Shown here: positions 24,293 to 49,068 of the stretch, piece by piece | Layout of the letters: each line of letters begins with the position of its first letter | Position numbering within the stretch: the stretch's first letter is position 1 | DNA from: Enoplolaimus lenunculus | Taxonomy: Eukaryota; Nematoda; Enoplea; Enoplida; Thoracostomopsidae | NCBI GenBank assembly: GCA_030248215.1 | Contig: JASANG010003270.1 | Location: 97,644 to 161,643, forward strand | Direction of reading: 5' to 3' | Length of the DNA: 64,000 bases | Position numbers and translations under genes: made by a program | Notes under the pieces: generated by a model | Database searches by the model: none | Told to the model about the DNA's origin: nothing | The model's input: the letters and a program-made list of their open reading frames with translations, nothing else

Positions 24293-24435
24293 GGCCCATG
24301 TATAGAACAAAGCCGGAACAGTAGTATAAGCGTATTCCTAACCTAAGCCTAAGGAAAAAAAATGAGTCTAAAGCTTAAACTGACTCTACTACTGCCCCTC
24401 TGGAAAACGATCCGGCCATGTTCCATACATGGGCC
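24293..24435. mobile_element. Family E MITE, short copy
   Basis: GGCCCATGTATAGAACA at the left and TGTTCCATACATGGGCC at the right form inverted ends around 143 bp. The interior has CCTAAGCCTAAGG hexamer traces. Confidence 0.7.
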
Positions 24436-24600
24436 CATCATTTTAAGTTGAGATGACATATATACAAAACAACTTTGGTTTGGGGCACATTCAACATTAA
24501 CAAAAATACAAATTCGTCTTGTTCAACCGAACTAATTTAGGCGAGTGTACTACGCAGAATAGAAACGCATTGAAATCCTGACTTAAAAGATAAGCCGGTA

Positions 24601-25034
24601 CTGTAGTGGCCCGAATAACAGGGAGGGAGGCTGAAATTTATTTGGCCTCACCAGAGGGTACCCACCCCGTTATTTGGTTACGGTTTATTTTTAACCCACG
24701 CTCCGCCGTCCTTCGTTACTGATATATATGCGTTACTGCAACTATCGTTGAATTAAATGTTTATTTGTTTTGTGTCAATAGTTTGAGCGGTAACGAAAAG
24801 TTATTTTAGGTGTACTTAAAATTTAACTACGGTTTAAAGTTTCGAACTCAAATTATTTGGTCATGGAGTCATTTATGCGTTGCAATTAGACATTATTGAC
24901 ATTTATGGACGACTCTAATTGATTTAGAGACTCTATCCGCTCACAGACTCTTTTAAGAATACGGACTCCTATTGATTGAGACACAAAATGGGGACCCCCC
25001 AGTTATCACCCCCCTCTTTTTCGGGTCACTACAG
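24601..25034. mobile_element. Family A MITE, near-complete copy
   Basis: CTGTAGTGGCCCGAATAACA and TTTTTCGGGTCACTACAG are inverted ends, each flanked by TA. The 434-bp length shows the family size without the nested insertion seen at 11003. Confidence 0.8.
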
Positions 25035-26103
25035 TATTAAGATTAGCGAGGAAAAAATTACTTTCGAACGCGACCTGACATTTTCAATGGTAGTTCTTTC
25101 GAACTCAATGGATTATGACCCTACACCAAAGAGCACCAAACGTTAACAAATACTGTACAGCTGTTAATTGCAGTTAATAGACTGCGCAATGCGTTAATAC
25201 CAATCCAATAAATTATCTAAATTACATTATAGAAGCAGATGTTGCACAAGCTAAGGAATAAAAGAAGTCTTCAAAATAATTGCATGAAAGTTAGGTATTT
25301 GGTAGAACTTTAGCCACAAATTTTGCAGTCGATTTTCCTAGCAAGTCTTTGACTTCTATTTCTGACATATTTGTATTATACCTGCAGAAATATTTCTCTT
25401 AATAGTTCATAATGCTTAATTTTTAAACTTTTATGTCTGAACAGTTTCAGACACATATTCTGAAAGATTTCAGAAATAAAAGCCAGGAATTCAAGACGTC
25501 GTATAAGTCTGGAGTTTAGATAAAATTTCACAAATATAAGACAATTTATTTTGCGTGGTACAGGTTTATCGCGGACTGCAAAAGTAAGCTTGAGCTTTGG
25601 ACTACTTCTTGCCCAAAGCTTTATTATATTTAAACTTATCCCTGTGTTAAGAATTCAGGCTCAGGAATATGCTTATACAACTGTTACGCCCCTTACAGTA
25701 ACATTGACCCAATGATTGTTGAAATCCCTAGTTTGGATGAACTTCTTTGTGATATCTAGCTCTAAACATGGTGTACTCCATCAACAGCAAACTCCATCAA
25801 TATAGAGATGACTCAAAAAAGTAGTGACTATTCAGACAAGGAATCGTACAAAAACTAAAACGCTTTTAAAAATGCGTTTCGTGTTCCCAGCACCACCTTT
25901 CAATATGTTTTTGTATGAAAGTGTAAAAAAATCCGTTAATATGTTAATATAACAGATCGCTATTAAAGGAAACTCCATTAAGCGGACGAATCTTCGACTC
26001 TTTGACATCAAAAACGTTTTATATTTTTGGCACGACTCCTGAACAGTTTGTTGAATAACTTCTCACAGCCTTCACTGTACTATTGTTCACGACCAAAAGT
26101 TAC
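25035..26103. other. Intergenic region downstream of STUB1
   Basis: It holds a degenerate family E copy at about 25580-25712 and otherwise AT-rich DNA. No gene and no clear AATAAA for STUB1 were seen close to its stop. Confidence 0.4.
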
Positions 26104-29100
26104 TCAAAGGTCGACCGCCCATTCATTTTCGTCTAAAAACTGATCAACAACTTCTTTCATTGCCAAATTTGGAATCAACTGATCGCTTGTTAGTGTTGTT
26201 CTTGTGACAGGATCAAAGTGACCAACGCGTTGCAAATGTTCTTCAATGTCCTGACTCCATTAGACAGCAAGAATAAGAATATTGTCAAAACAATAAAACG
26301 TGTTTGGCATCTTGAAAAAAGCGTTCATTCTGATTAAAGAATAATATCGTTTTGCCAAACACTAAGAAACGTTTACTAACCAGTCTTTTGCTACACTTTC
26401 GACTCATTTCAGAGTTTCTCCACTTAGAAAAAAGTTATGAAGGATTTCCTGAAACATGAAAAGCGCTTGAAATAGCGTTTTGTTTTAACACGATTCCTTC
26501 CTTCGCATTTATTGTAGATTTTGCTCGAGCTGGTTTTACACATGTGTGTGAGCGCAGGCGTTCTAATATATTGTACGCAACCGTGTGCAACTGGGTTGAT
26601 TCTGATGTGTAAAAAATGCACTCAACCGGCACTGAATTTGAACCGTAAATCCTGCGTCCGATTTAAACAACAATCAGTCTAAAACAGCGCCACGAGATTT
26701 GAACAGTAAATCACTTTGTTCCGATTTAAACAATAATCATTGTAAGACAGCGCTAGGACATACCTTTTTATCATACGTAATACCCGATGGAGTGATGACT
26801 GGATTGCGCATTAATTCAAAACTTATTCTACCGCATAGGTAGTCAGGGACATCACGATGTTTTCTTCGTTCGTCTACCTGAAGTGTACACCACATCCGAT
26901 GAATCGAACCAATTTTAGACCAAGATTTACTGAAACTCGCTCATCGACGTATGTAGGAAAATTGTTGCAATTTATTATTAGTACTACTTCTTGCAATACG
27001 TTTCCGGTTAAATATGCGGGGAAGACACCAACATCCTAATCTAGTTCTGCTATCCGGTATGAAATATCTGGACATCGGATATCAACGATTATTGCGGTCC
27101 GAAATGTCGTAAATTTTTTTTACCGTTGGACATATTAAACACGTTGCTGCGATAACACTTTCAGACAGTCAAGAAACTTATGTTTTTCAGAGTGACTAAG
27201 TTTCGACAGTGCACAAACTTAAATGATCGCTATGGTAACATCCAGTGACATTAAAAATTTTCCCTTATTGGTCTTTCCCACTATTAGTTATATTTCATCC
27301 CTCACTATATTCTTTCCACCGTTCCGATATAATGTTATTTTTCTTAGCATTATTTTTACCATAATTCTCACCCTATAAGCTTGCCTCAAATATTTTATAT
27401 CCCTTTAAGTTTCCCCTTTACAACAAAGAGGGCTTTAGTTGATCATACTACCACAGAAAATTTATTGTAGCTCTCAAAATAAGTCATGTTAACTCCACAC
27501 GATGTCGTCAGGTATTTATTGCAAAAGATGGTGAATTACTCGTTTAATGGCAGTTGGATTAAACTTAGACTTCGAAAAGACATTGAAGATAACGTGTAGG
27601 TCAGGCGTTCGTGTGATCAAAGAGTGTTTCCTCTGTCACCCCAGCAAAACTCATTCACAATGTTGCAATGAATTTCAGCTTGGCCTCACATCTACCCTTA
27701 ATTTCTTGAAGGCTTGAAATCGTTAGGGGAAGAAGTTTTGTTGACCGCTAGGAATGTGTCGATGTCAAAATTTCTACTAATACCGATTCCGATGCCGATT
27801 TTTATTTTTTCAAACAAACGCAAGAGATAATAACAGGTTCCCTGATCAGACGCATCGATATACGCAAACAAGTGAAACTGATAGCATTAAAACTCACCGT
27901 TATGTGCAAAAAATGTCGACAAAGAATCGACAATTTCTTGTAGTGCCGATTCCGATACTCATGAAAAGTGTCTATGATCAAGCGGGAATTTCGTTGCAGG
28001 AATATGAATGAGCCTGGTTGAGGTGACATAGAAAACACTCTTAGATCACAAGAATGCCTGAACTACTCGTCATTTTGAATGTCTTTTCAAAGCCTAAGTT
28101 TACCCACAGCCTTTGAACAGCTCTTCACCATAGCAGCTTTTGCTATGAATAGCTAATGACATCGTGTGAAGCTAGGAAGAAATAATATTTTGAGAGCTGA
28201 AAGGAAAAATTCTAAAAATATAACTAACTTCTGAAATAGAATGTATCAATAAAGCTCTTTCCCATAATCGTACCAATAAAGTAAACCCCTTAATGTTGTA
28301 GGAGAATAACTTAAATTGACAAATTATTTCAATTAAGCGATTGAAAATTGAGGATAACATCGAGAGGATAGAGTAATATGATTTATTATCGGGGAAATAT
28401 TTATTATTCGGATAAAATATAAATACTATACGACACGTTTCGAATGAAAAATTCACTATTCTGGCTCCGGTATACAGCAAAATAAAAACCAGCCACACCA
28501 ATTACCAGTGCTACGCTTAACGGCATGCATGTATATTTCATACATCAATTCGTCAGACATACACCATGTTGGAAAGAAATTTAGAATAAGAACACAACTA
28601 ACCTGTTTGAACAAATTATTCACTTCGTTAAGTCTATCCGAATATTCAAACTCCACGTGTTCGATTTCTTCTTTTGTAGGAGGCTCGTCTGCATTCTAAA
28701 ACATAAATCTACTTACTATAACATAAAAACATTAAATAATGCTAATGGCGACAAAGTGAACCATGCTTAGTCCCATAAAGTAAACAGTACATAAAACCCA
28801 CTAACCTTTAATTCCCGTATTCGTTTTTCCTTATCTTCATACAACAGGCGATTCAGGTAACTTTGTAGTTCTATTTCTTGTGAAATGCGTTTTTCTTCTT
28901 CTTTATTGAACTTTGCTCGCTTAGCTTGCCTAATTGTACCAGCAATTTCATCGAATCCTAAAGCCAACTACTCTGTATCTTCCTAGACGGTATTATAAAC
29001 TAAAATAATATCAAAAGCAAGGCATGTGTACAATTTCGGAACTGCATTAAACGATATAGCGAAAGTACATAATGTATAAATTACAATTATTTGTGATTAA

Positions 29101-30288
29101 GTTTATTTTTGTCCCGTGCTTTTCGAATTCAAACAAGTTTATGGATAGATTAAAAATCAATACGAATTACGAGAGCTTTGCCCTGACAAGAAATGTGCCA
29201 GAAAATATTGTATAGCTTACCAAATTGCACCTTTTGCGTTTTCGAAAACTCGTGAGCACGTGTGAGAGATTTAATTGCTTCGTCAAATCGGTTCTGCATT
29301 AGTAATGACTTCCCAAGAAAAAAGTGCGCCTAAAACAAGTTAGACAGTTACTGCCGGAAAATAACGCTAAATGAAAGCATTATATTGAGGTATTTTTCAG
29401 AGCTACGAATGACTTCGCTAGTTTAAGAATAAAAGTATTCGTTGCTTCTGATTGATTTCATAATCAACAACACTGCCGTTCGCTGAATACGGAATATACT
29501 TGGTACATATATGCGGTGCAACCAGTCAATATCTACAAAATTATAACTAATTTTTAAACTCATGCAGTTTAAAATATAAATAGCTCGACTTGCAACGTTA
29601 TAGAAAGAAATGATTAAATATCAACAGTTCACGTATAAAACCTCAGCCTCATAATTATTCAAAATCATTGATCAAGACGCTGATTCTTCTGTACACAAAA
29701 CTTCAGCCCAAACTTTTAAACAGACCTTAACCCAACGTTTGTCAATTTCCAACGCTTTTCGACAGTCTTCAGCGGATCTTTCAGCTTGATTCAAATGCAA
29801 GTAGCACAGCGCGCGATTTGTAAACAAAGCAGGCATTTCAGGGTTTTTCACAATGGCTTTGTTATAACAAGATATTGCATCTTCAAATCGATGACATTGA
29901 AAAAATCGATTACCTGCAAGAAAAACTTAATTTTTCAATAAAAATGACAGATTTAAAAGAAACTTGAAAAACCACCGGACTATCACGCAGTTGGGCTTCC
30001 AAACCAAAAAGTAACAAATTCAATTGACCTGAAAATTCAATGCTCAGTGATTAACCAAATATATCTCAAAAAGAATCACAGCTACACAAAATATACTGAT
30101 ATCGTTTGCAACGGAACTCACAGTAAGATATATAATAAATATGTCGATGAGCTGTTGCCTATCATAAATCAAAATAGATTTTAAACTTGTAGTGCGATCC
30201 GTATTATTGCATTCATCCCGAGTGTGAACGTATGTGTCATAAACTTACCTTGCTCTTTCAATTCAGTGGCTGAAGGCACAGACGTCAT
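26104..30288 (-). CDS. STUB1: E3 ubiquitin ligase CHIP, complete, 7 exons
   Basis: Exons, 5' to 3': 30288-30249, 29913-29726, 29329-29221, 28957-28806, 28695-28603, 26877-26764, 26250-26104. Together 843 nt, 280 aa (human 303; the missing length is mostly at the N-terminus). CHIP ubiquitylates chaperone-bound clients of Hsp70 and Hsp90. Three TPRs occupy about residues 8-115 and keep the EEVD-clamp residues ([24 protein letters not shown]). A charged coiled-coil follows ([20 protein letters not shown]), then the U-box at about 203-275 ([60 protein letters not shown]). The protein ends DENEWAVDL. The start Met gives the shortest N-terminus consistent with a donor at GAGCAAG|GTAAGT. All introns are GT-AG; the largest (26878-28602) contains repeat C. 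Confidence 0.96.
27752..27990. mobile_element. Family C hAT-type element in STUB1 intron 5
   Basis: ATACCGATTCCGATGCCGAT, the internal ACGCAAGAGATAATAACAGG stretch and AGTGCCGATTCCGATACTC match the copy at 59747-60895 and the copy at 44985-45165. The termini are decayed. Confidence 0.6.
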
Positions 30289-30720
30289 AATATGCAATTT
30301 GTTTTCTATGATGAAAAATGATTATAATCAAGCAAATACAATTCCAACAATATTCAATTCTCTAGTTTTCACACCCCATCCGTACAATGTCCGAAAACAA
30401 CAGAACTTTCATTAAACTGTAACAATTCATACCGATTTTAAAACGGTGCCTGCTTTTCTAAAAAACATTTTGAAACAATGTCAAACTCATTTGGATCCCT
30501 TTTTCGAAATCCAGAGGAATAACAACCGATACCAAAAACGGCTGAGTTTGCTAATTTGGAAAATTCGTCTTGCCTACAAAACCTGATAATTTATTGCTAT
30601 AGCGCTCATTCACACCTCATTCTTCATTATTTAAAAGCATGACAGATACTAAATAAGACATTTTATTTAAATTCAGGAACATAACAAACAGCTTGCAAGC
30701 GGAAGTTACGTGGCAGAAAA

Positions 30721-30836
30721 GGCCGGACCAGTAGTATAAACATCTTCCCAAGCCTAAACAAAAATTTACTCCAAAGCTAAGCTTACTCTATTCCAGCCCC
30801 ACAGAAACACGTTCCGCCCCAAATCTTTACATGGTT
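30721..30836. mobile_element. Family E MITE, reverse copy
   Basis: GGCCGGACCAGTAGTATAAA at one side and GTTCCGCCCCAAATCTTTAC at the other, with CCCAAGCCTAAAC hexamer traces. It lies between STUB1 and DHX38. Confidence 0.6.
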
Positions 30837-31095
30837 CGAAATATTTAAAATTTATGAAGAATTTTGTAACTTTGATTTCATTTCAAATTGCAGCATATCT
30901 GTAATGAAAAATTGCGATAAAATATGTTGTTTATATACTAAAAGTGCAAAAACGGATCGCGTACAACTCGGAAACGGATTGCCTACAACTGAAAAAGTAC
31001 GCGCCAAAATTTGGACAAAATCCAAAGAGGGAATCACCCTAAAGCTCCTTACAATGTCCTAGCTTAACGAATCAGATTCGTATAAAAGCAACAAT

Positions 31096-31893
31096 CTGGC
31101 TTCTCCACAGCTTGAAAATTTCCGCCGGGGGGCGTTTCCTGGGGGCCCCAGGAGTTTCCTGGGGGGCAGCTAATTTTGCGGGGGGGGGCAGTTTTCCTGG
31201 GGGGACCCGCAGATGATCTGGGGGTCCTGGGGGGCAGGCTTAAAATTTTGCAAGCCGACTTTTTGGACCATTTTTTTATTTTAGATCGTGTTTCCAACTC
31301 AACTGAAGATTACTCATCGCTCAACATGACAAAAATTCCCCGCAAACGCTAATAACAATAATTTTAACTAATATTACTGACAACTTTACCAAAAGTTGAA
31401 AGAAGCACAATTATATGAAATATAGATAATCTATAATTGAAACTGTGATTAACATATATTTTATATATTAGTCACAGCTTCAGTTTATATAAAGGCTCAG
31501 ACGTGTTGAACTTGTTGCTGCAAGGTACTTTCGAATGCTGTATGCCCTGAAACGGTCTTTATATAATTGTGCTTTTTTCAGTTCATTATTGAATTGTACT
31601 AGTTACTACCGGTATTTGTAACGCTATTAAAAAATTATGAGTACTCAGCGTAATATAAAATCACATTTTGCCGAATGCCCGCCTCAAAAAAGTCCAGGTC
31701 TTTATGTTTTAACATTGAAAATTTTTGGCTTAGAAAAGTCCTGGGGGGTCCCCCAGCAAAAAATTTACTGGGGGGCATTTTGCTGGGGGGCAGACGAAAA
31801 TTCGCCGGGGGGCCTTTCCGGGGGGCAGCAAAATTTTCGCCGGGGGGAAAATGTAAATTTCGAAAAGTGCTGCCCCCCGCTGTGGAAAAGCAG
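31096..31893. mobile_element. Family D inverted-repeat element, G-run rich, copy 1
   Basis: 798 bp bounded by CTGGCTTCTCCACAGC and GCTGTGGAAAAGCAG. Both arms are packed with runs of 5-9 G separated by short spacers, for example 31130-31240 and 31740-31850. A central hairpin, ACTGTGATTAACATAT...ATATTAGTCACAG, lies at about 31440-31480. A second copy of nearly the same length (794 bp) is inverted at 60034-60827. Short open frames in it have no family match. Confidence 0.8.
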
Positions 31894-32437
31894 AAATAAC
31901 AAAACGAATTTACAGTAAATGTATCGTGCAAGAAGACGCGCAGGTCAAATCGCATAACTGGTTTGCTATAGCTAGTTTTTACAGGACAACAATCCATGTT
32001 TGGTTCAACCATTAGAACATATGCAAGTATTTCAGGATGAAGAAGTAATAACTTCAGCTTCAGCACCGACGAAAGTATTTATATGTGTAAAACTGGGTTT
32101 CCTGGTATGTATAAATGAAGGGCCCCTGATAATCATTTCCTTCCCCACTAAAAGAAAGACCCCTCATAATCAATTCGTTCCCCACTTGACCGATTCTCTC
32201 GGTACGTCAGGTTTAACGCTCCGCATGAATTGTATGTCGATACGTTTGCACCAGAAATTTTTGCTTCTATACACCAGATACAAACCTAACAAGGGCTCAA
32301 GGAGCAGAAGCATGAATTGTAAAGCACGAAACGTTACCTCTCTTTCCCTATTCCGCCTCTCCCTGGATAGTGGTGCTGGCGCGTTTTCAGACTTAACAAC
32401 AGCCAACGGAAACTCAATAACTGTCAAAAACAAGATA

Positions 32438-44702
<12,265 letters not shown>

Positions 44703-44984
44703 AATTACGAGTTATGAGCCCAACGAACTTTTACAAATGACAGTTTGTAAATCAACGTATCCGGTAAACTGTGGTTTCGCTTATCCAATCTCGAAGTGGA
44801 TGGCGGATTTGAAGAGTGTTATACGAATCTAATATGCGTATTAATAAATTTAAGATTAATTGTTAGCTTGAATTTTTCATTTCGACATGTAAAATAGACT
44901 TATGATGTTTTAGAAACACAACCGCATATATCCGGTATCCGGTAACTTTACACCGGATACCGGAACCCGATACTGGGTTTGTTT

Positions 44985-45165
44985 CAATTAATTTTTTCAA
45001 ACACAAACGCGAGAGATAACAATTTTCCTGACCAGACACACTGATATGCGTCCAGAGCTGAAATTGTTAGCATTCCGATTGTTATATGTGCAAAAAGTAT
45101 CGGCAAAGAATGGACAATTTTTTCCAGTGCCGATGCCAAATCCAGTATAAACCCGTGGACGCAGT
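44985..45165. mobile_element. Family C fragment just upstream of DHX38
   Basis: The block shares AATTTTTTCAAACACAAACG, CGAGAGATAACAATTTTCCT and GTGCCGATGCCA with the copy at 59747-60895. It lies ~280 bp upstream of the DHX38 start codon, with TATCCGGTATCCGGTAAC-type sequence (44925-44980) between them. Confidence 0.6.
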
Positions 45166-46330
45166 TTATATGTTAAAGATCGACAAAATTTATATCTACC
45201 AATGAACATACATTAAATACGTATGCCAGTTTACTGTGGTATATGCATCACTTAACGACATATGTAGGGGAAATTGGTGGCATCAGGGCAAGAAGAAGTA
45301 ACAGGGTAAAAACAAACCGAAAAAACAAAAGATAGAAAAACAAGCAAATAAAATAGATAGAAATTTTTTATCCACAGTAGATAATGGGGGATGATTATCC
45401 CGGGTATGCAAATCAGTTTAGAAATTGTTTAACTAGGAATTGGTTGCTTTTGAGTTTAAGTCTTGACAAACAGTTATAGTTTCCTGTGTTGCTTAATTTT
45501 AAGAATATTGTTAGTTTTCGGGTTTTGACAGCGACTGGGTAACGCGAATAGAAACTCCTGGCATTGGTAAGAAACTCACGAGAATTGGTAGTCTAAATTA
45601 TAAACCGCCGTTATGCATGTTCTATTTTTGTATATGGACCATCAAGAACATAGCTAGGAGCAAAATGGCCGCATCAGGGAAAACAAAACAAAAGAAAACA
45701 GAAGAACAAAGGCAAAAGCACCGAAAACGAAAAATAAAAATAAATGTAATAAGTTAAAAGTTTTATGCAAAATAGATACATGTGTGGGCGACTAACCTGA
45801 ATTGTATATATGTTCAGTCTTGGAAGAATTTGATAAGATTTTGGGTTTGTTTTGAAACACGGAGAATCGTTATTGCTGTGTGCTTTTCGCTATTAGGTGG
45901 AAACTTCTTGTGTTTGTGATTTTTTGGTTTAGTTCCGAACTCGAAGAAAAAAATTTAAAATCGGAACTGTTATGGGCGGGGCGGGCATTTGTATGTACTC
46001 CCGAGTCCGGTGTGTTAAGCGCCGGAACCTGTCCTTGTTAGGTAGTGTGTTCAACGGACGCACCGGGGCTCGGTCATTACTCTACCCGCTCAGAACGCAT
46101 ATAAACGTTTACTCACATAGAAAATATACACAAAAACGTAAGATAGAAATGAATCAGTAGCATCGGTAAACGCCGTATAACATTGTATACTGTATAATCA
46201 TATCTGTGCCTTTTGTATAAACGTTCTTCAGTAAACTCTTAAACCGGCCGTCCCGTTGGTGAAAGGCGAATACGCTATCGTCATAGATCCCGAACTTGGC
46301 CGTTAACTTTAAAATCCGACACAGAATACA
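45166..46330. other. Intergenic region without recognised gene
   Basis: Two loosely similar segments (ATTGGTGGCATCAGGGCAAG near 45275 and ATGGCCGCATCAGGGAAAAC near 45663), each followed by A-rich tracts, suggest an old repeat. No exon was recognised. Confidence 0.35.
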
Positions 46331-46334
46331 TGTA

Positions 46335-46725
46335 GACAAATAGTCGACTATAAAAGTAGTTAAAGAGGTGGCTGCGTTGCGCCAAGCTAGAGTATTTTAC
46401 TTAATGACCCGTAGGCTGAGAGTTCGAGCCATCCCCGCATGCCTGATTTTCCAACTGCTTAATAAAAGGGTGTAAGCATGTGAGACATGGTTGTCCTGGT
46501 GCATATGCAATAAAATGCAATGCACATTGTGTTGTACGGTCGACACATATAGTCGACGAAAAATGCAGTTGGAGAGGTGGGATGCGTGGCGCAGTGGTAA
46601 CAGCGTCTACCTGACACGCAGAAGGTCGCTAGTTCGAAGCCAGTCCGTAACCCGCTTTTCCAGCTGCTTAGTAGAAAGGTCTGATGTCCTTGGTTCCTAC
46701 CTAGACTGACAAAGGGACAGAAGTC
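46335..46725 (+). repeat. Two tandem tRNA-derived SINE-like units
   Basis: Unit 1 spans about 46335-46530 and unit 2 about 46545-46725. Unit 2 has a pol III box A (TGGCGCAGTGG, 46588-46598) and box B (AGTTCGAAGCC, about 46631-46641). Unit 1 keeps box B (GAGTTCGAGCC) but box A has decayed. Both continue into the same tail, TTTTCCA(A/G)CTGCTTA(A/G)TA, and share the upstream AGTCGAC...GAGAGGTGG. Folding is too poor for a working tRNA. Confidence 0.6.
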
Positions 46726-46980
46726 CCAGTTCCAACTAGACTAACGATCTGAATCTCATTTTCCAAACTTAACAATAACAAAGGAGCAGCGAGAGTAAGC
46801 AATCAAGCAGGTTGTTGTATCAAAGCAATATGAAACCTTTCGCTTTGAACTGTTTGTTAAACATTATCAGTATTGAATATTGATTCTATTTAACCGACTA
46901 CACTCTTTTTGCTAGTGATCACTAGCTAGGTAAATAGGGTAAACACACGCAATTTGACACTTCCACATAATTATTGAAAT

Positions 46981-46986
46981 TTTATT
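46981..46986 (-). promoter_or_regulatory. Possible polyadenylation signal AATAAA
   Basis: AATAAA on the minus strand, ~204 nt downstream of the stop codon of the possible exon at 47190-47301. The hexamer is common in AT-rich DNA, so this is weak support on its own. Confidence 0.25.
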
Positions 46987-47189
46987 ATGTGGAAAATTAA
47001 CAACTGTGACAAAAAACAACAAATAACAGTGCAAAAATAAGATTTGCTATTGTATCTTGTATAAAAATAAGTTTATGATTAACAACAAACTTTAACAGTG
47101 TTATACAGCTGAGCGGCACGACAATTTTCAAAGCACTATCTCTAAAGCTATATCTTCTGCACAGAACGCCGTTTTTTACAATCGATCAG

Positions 47190-47301
47190 TCAAGCTTGCA
47201 TTTGAAGGCTGACGGCGATCCGTGGTTTGATGTTTTTATATATGTCACTGCCGCATCCATTGTATCCGAGACCATTATATGACCCACGACATGGAACACC
47301 G
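47190..47301 (-). CDS. Possible last coding exon of an unknown small Cys/Gly-rich protein
   Basis: After a plausible acceptor (ATTGTCTTGCAG|C) one frame reads GVPCRGSYNGLGYNGCGSDI, then YKNIKPRIAVSLQMQA and a stop, 36 residues. The Gly/Cys/Tyr spacing (C-x8-GLGYNGCG) looks non-random and is followed by an AATAAA on the same strand. No upstream exon was found between here and AKT, and no family was recognised. It could equally be chance sequence. Confidence 0.25.
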
Positions 47302-48075
47302 CTGCAAGACAATATTATCACTTTACGAAAAATAGAAAAACTGTAAAATTGTTCCTGCGGCGCCAGGTCCCTAACAGTAAAATGTAAATTTAGGTTTTAT
47401 GAATGTATGGGTACAATTATAGTAGGAAATTGTTTCGAACCCGTTCGTAGTGAAAATAGATCACGAACGAAGCGAGCGAAGACCCAATTGCATTTACCCA
47501 AGCGAGCACAGCGAGCAAAACGCTAGACGTACGCAAAATGCTTTAGGTAAAATATAGTCAAAAATATTGAAAACTGTAACTCGCGAGCGAAAATTCTGGC
47601 GCGATTTTTGAACTGAGTTTGCGAAAAAAAAATAATTTCGTTAGGGTCTAGTGTGGGGGTTGATCCCGTAATCTTACCCCTAGAGTTGTCCTTGTAGATT
47701 TCTCACAAAATAACCCAAAGTTGAAAGTAGTATATATGCGAAATTTTAAAAAATCTGACGTCTATTTGTTAATATGTATCTGCAACCAAGCCATAAATAT
47801 TTAAAAATATCACATGACTAGTGATGGGCATCGGATATTGTTTCATATCTAGATATCAGGCAATTCTTGCCGGATAATTATCCGGATAATAGAAACTTTC
47901 ATTTCGGATATCCGAAACTCGATTTTGTGTATTTTTGAGTTTCCGAACCTCAATTTTTGTTTCTTAAACACCTGTTTTAACTTATTGCTCTAAAGGAAAT
48001 ACCCTGACCCTCAAGCAAATTGATATGAGAGCATAAAAGATACAATTCTAAAAATCGGTATTTATTATGCCAGTA

Positions 48076-48270
48076 CTGTAGTGCCCCGAATAACACGGTG
48101 TACCCAATTTTAGTCCCAATTAATAGGAGTCCGTATCCCTTATAAGAGTCTGTAAGCGGATAGAGTCCCTAAACCTAATTAAAGTCCATAAATGTCAATT
48201 ATTCCTAATTGTAGCGCATAAATGACTCCAGAACCACATAAAGGTGAGTTCAAAACTTTGAAGCGTACTT
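48076..48270. mobile_element. Family A MITE, reverse truncated copy
   Basis: CTGTAGTGCCCCGAATAACA, preceded by TA, is followed by the reverse complement of the family's right half (AATAGGAGTCCGTATCCC). It breaks off where a family B-like sequence begins. Confidence 0.65.
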
Positions 48271-48274
48271 AAGG

Positions 48275-48510
48275 TTTCACAGTACGTTCCTAATAATAAC
48301 CATGCATTAAATGTTCGTAAATTTATCTGTTTAGCGCGTTGCGATTGACTTTTGTCCCAATTTTCATGAAAGATTGCCGAAATTTGGCAGAAAATTAGGG
48401 TGAAACCAAACAACTTAACAACATTTTGCAGATATTGGCTAAAATGAACAAAATTAACCATCATTTTTACTACTTAATTTCGCCTCACCTCCGGCTCCGG
48501 CAAGTTTCGT
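48275..48510. mobile_element. Family B fragment, reverse
   Basis: AAACCAAACAACTTAACAAC, TTTTTACTACTTAATTTCGC and CTCACCTCCGGCTCCGGCAA match the copies at 23435 and 49811. Only one terminus remains. Confidence 0.55.
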
Positions 48511-48831
48511 TGACCTCAACTACATATACTTGAATCGTTTTAGTTCCAAAACCAAAGTACGCTAAGTCGTACAAACATCAGCCCATGTTACTTATACTGG
48601 TGTCGCACTCTCAGCAGCGGATCCAGAAATTTCTAAATGGGCGGGATGGTAAATATTTTGAAACGCAATTCCGTATATCCGGTGTTCATCTGTAGTTGAT
48701 ACACGAAGTGTTAACTCAGAAAAAAAACCGCTAAAACGTCCCATAGGTAAATTAGCGTTGCAAAGAATTACGGATAAAGCTAGACCTGTTTGAAACCCAG
48801 CCGTATATATATCGAATTCTACAGAAACTTA

Positions 48832-48942
48832 GGCCCATGTTAATACTTTAATAGTGGCGTATAGGTTTGTATTATTACAATTTTTGTTTAGGCTTAGAGA
48901 TACGTTTAATCTTCTGTTACGCCATTAAAAGTAACATAGGCC
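48832..48942. mobile_element. Family E MITE, short copy
   Basis: GGCCCATGTTAATACTTTAA ... AAAAGTAACATAGGCC form inverted ends around 111 bp, with TTTAGGCTTAGAG inside. Confidence 0.65.
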
Positions 48943-49068
48943 GAAATTCAATAAAGGACACACCAGTTTTATTAAATGTCCGAGCGTCAAAAAAGCAGAG
49001 CACAAAACTGATTGAGACAAAATAGCAACGGATTGCATCCAAATATATCGATATATACTATTTAAAGT

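Noticed and set aside
46575-46650. Working tRNA gene on the plus strand
   Set aside because: Pol III boxes are good, but the acceptor stem and anticodon stem do not pair properly and the unit has a SINE-like tail and a sister copy.
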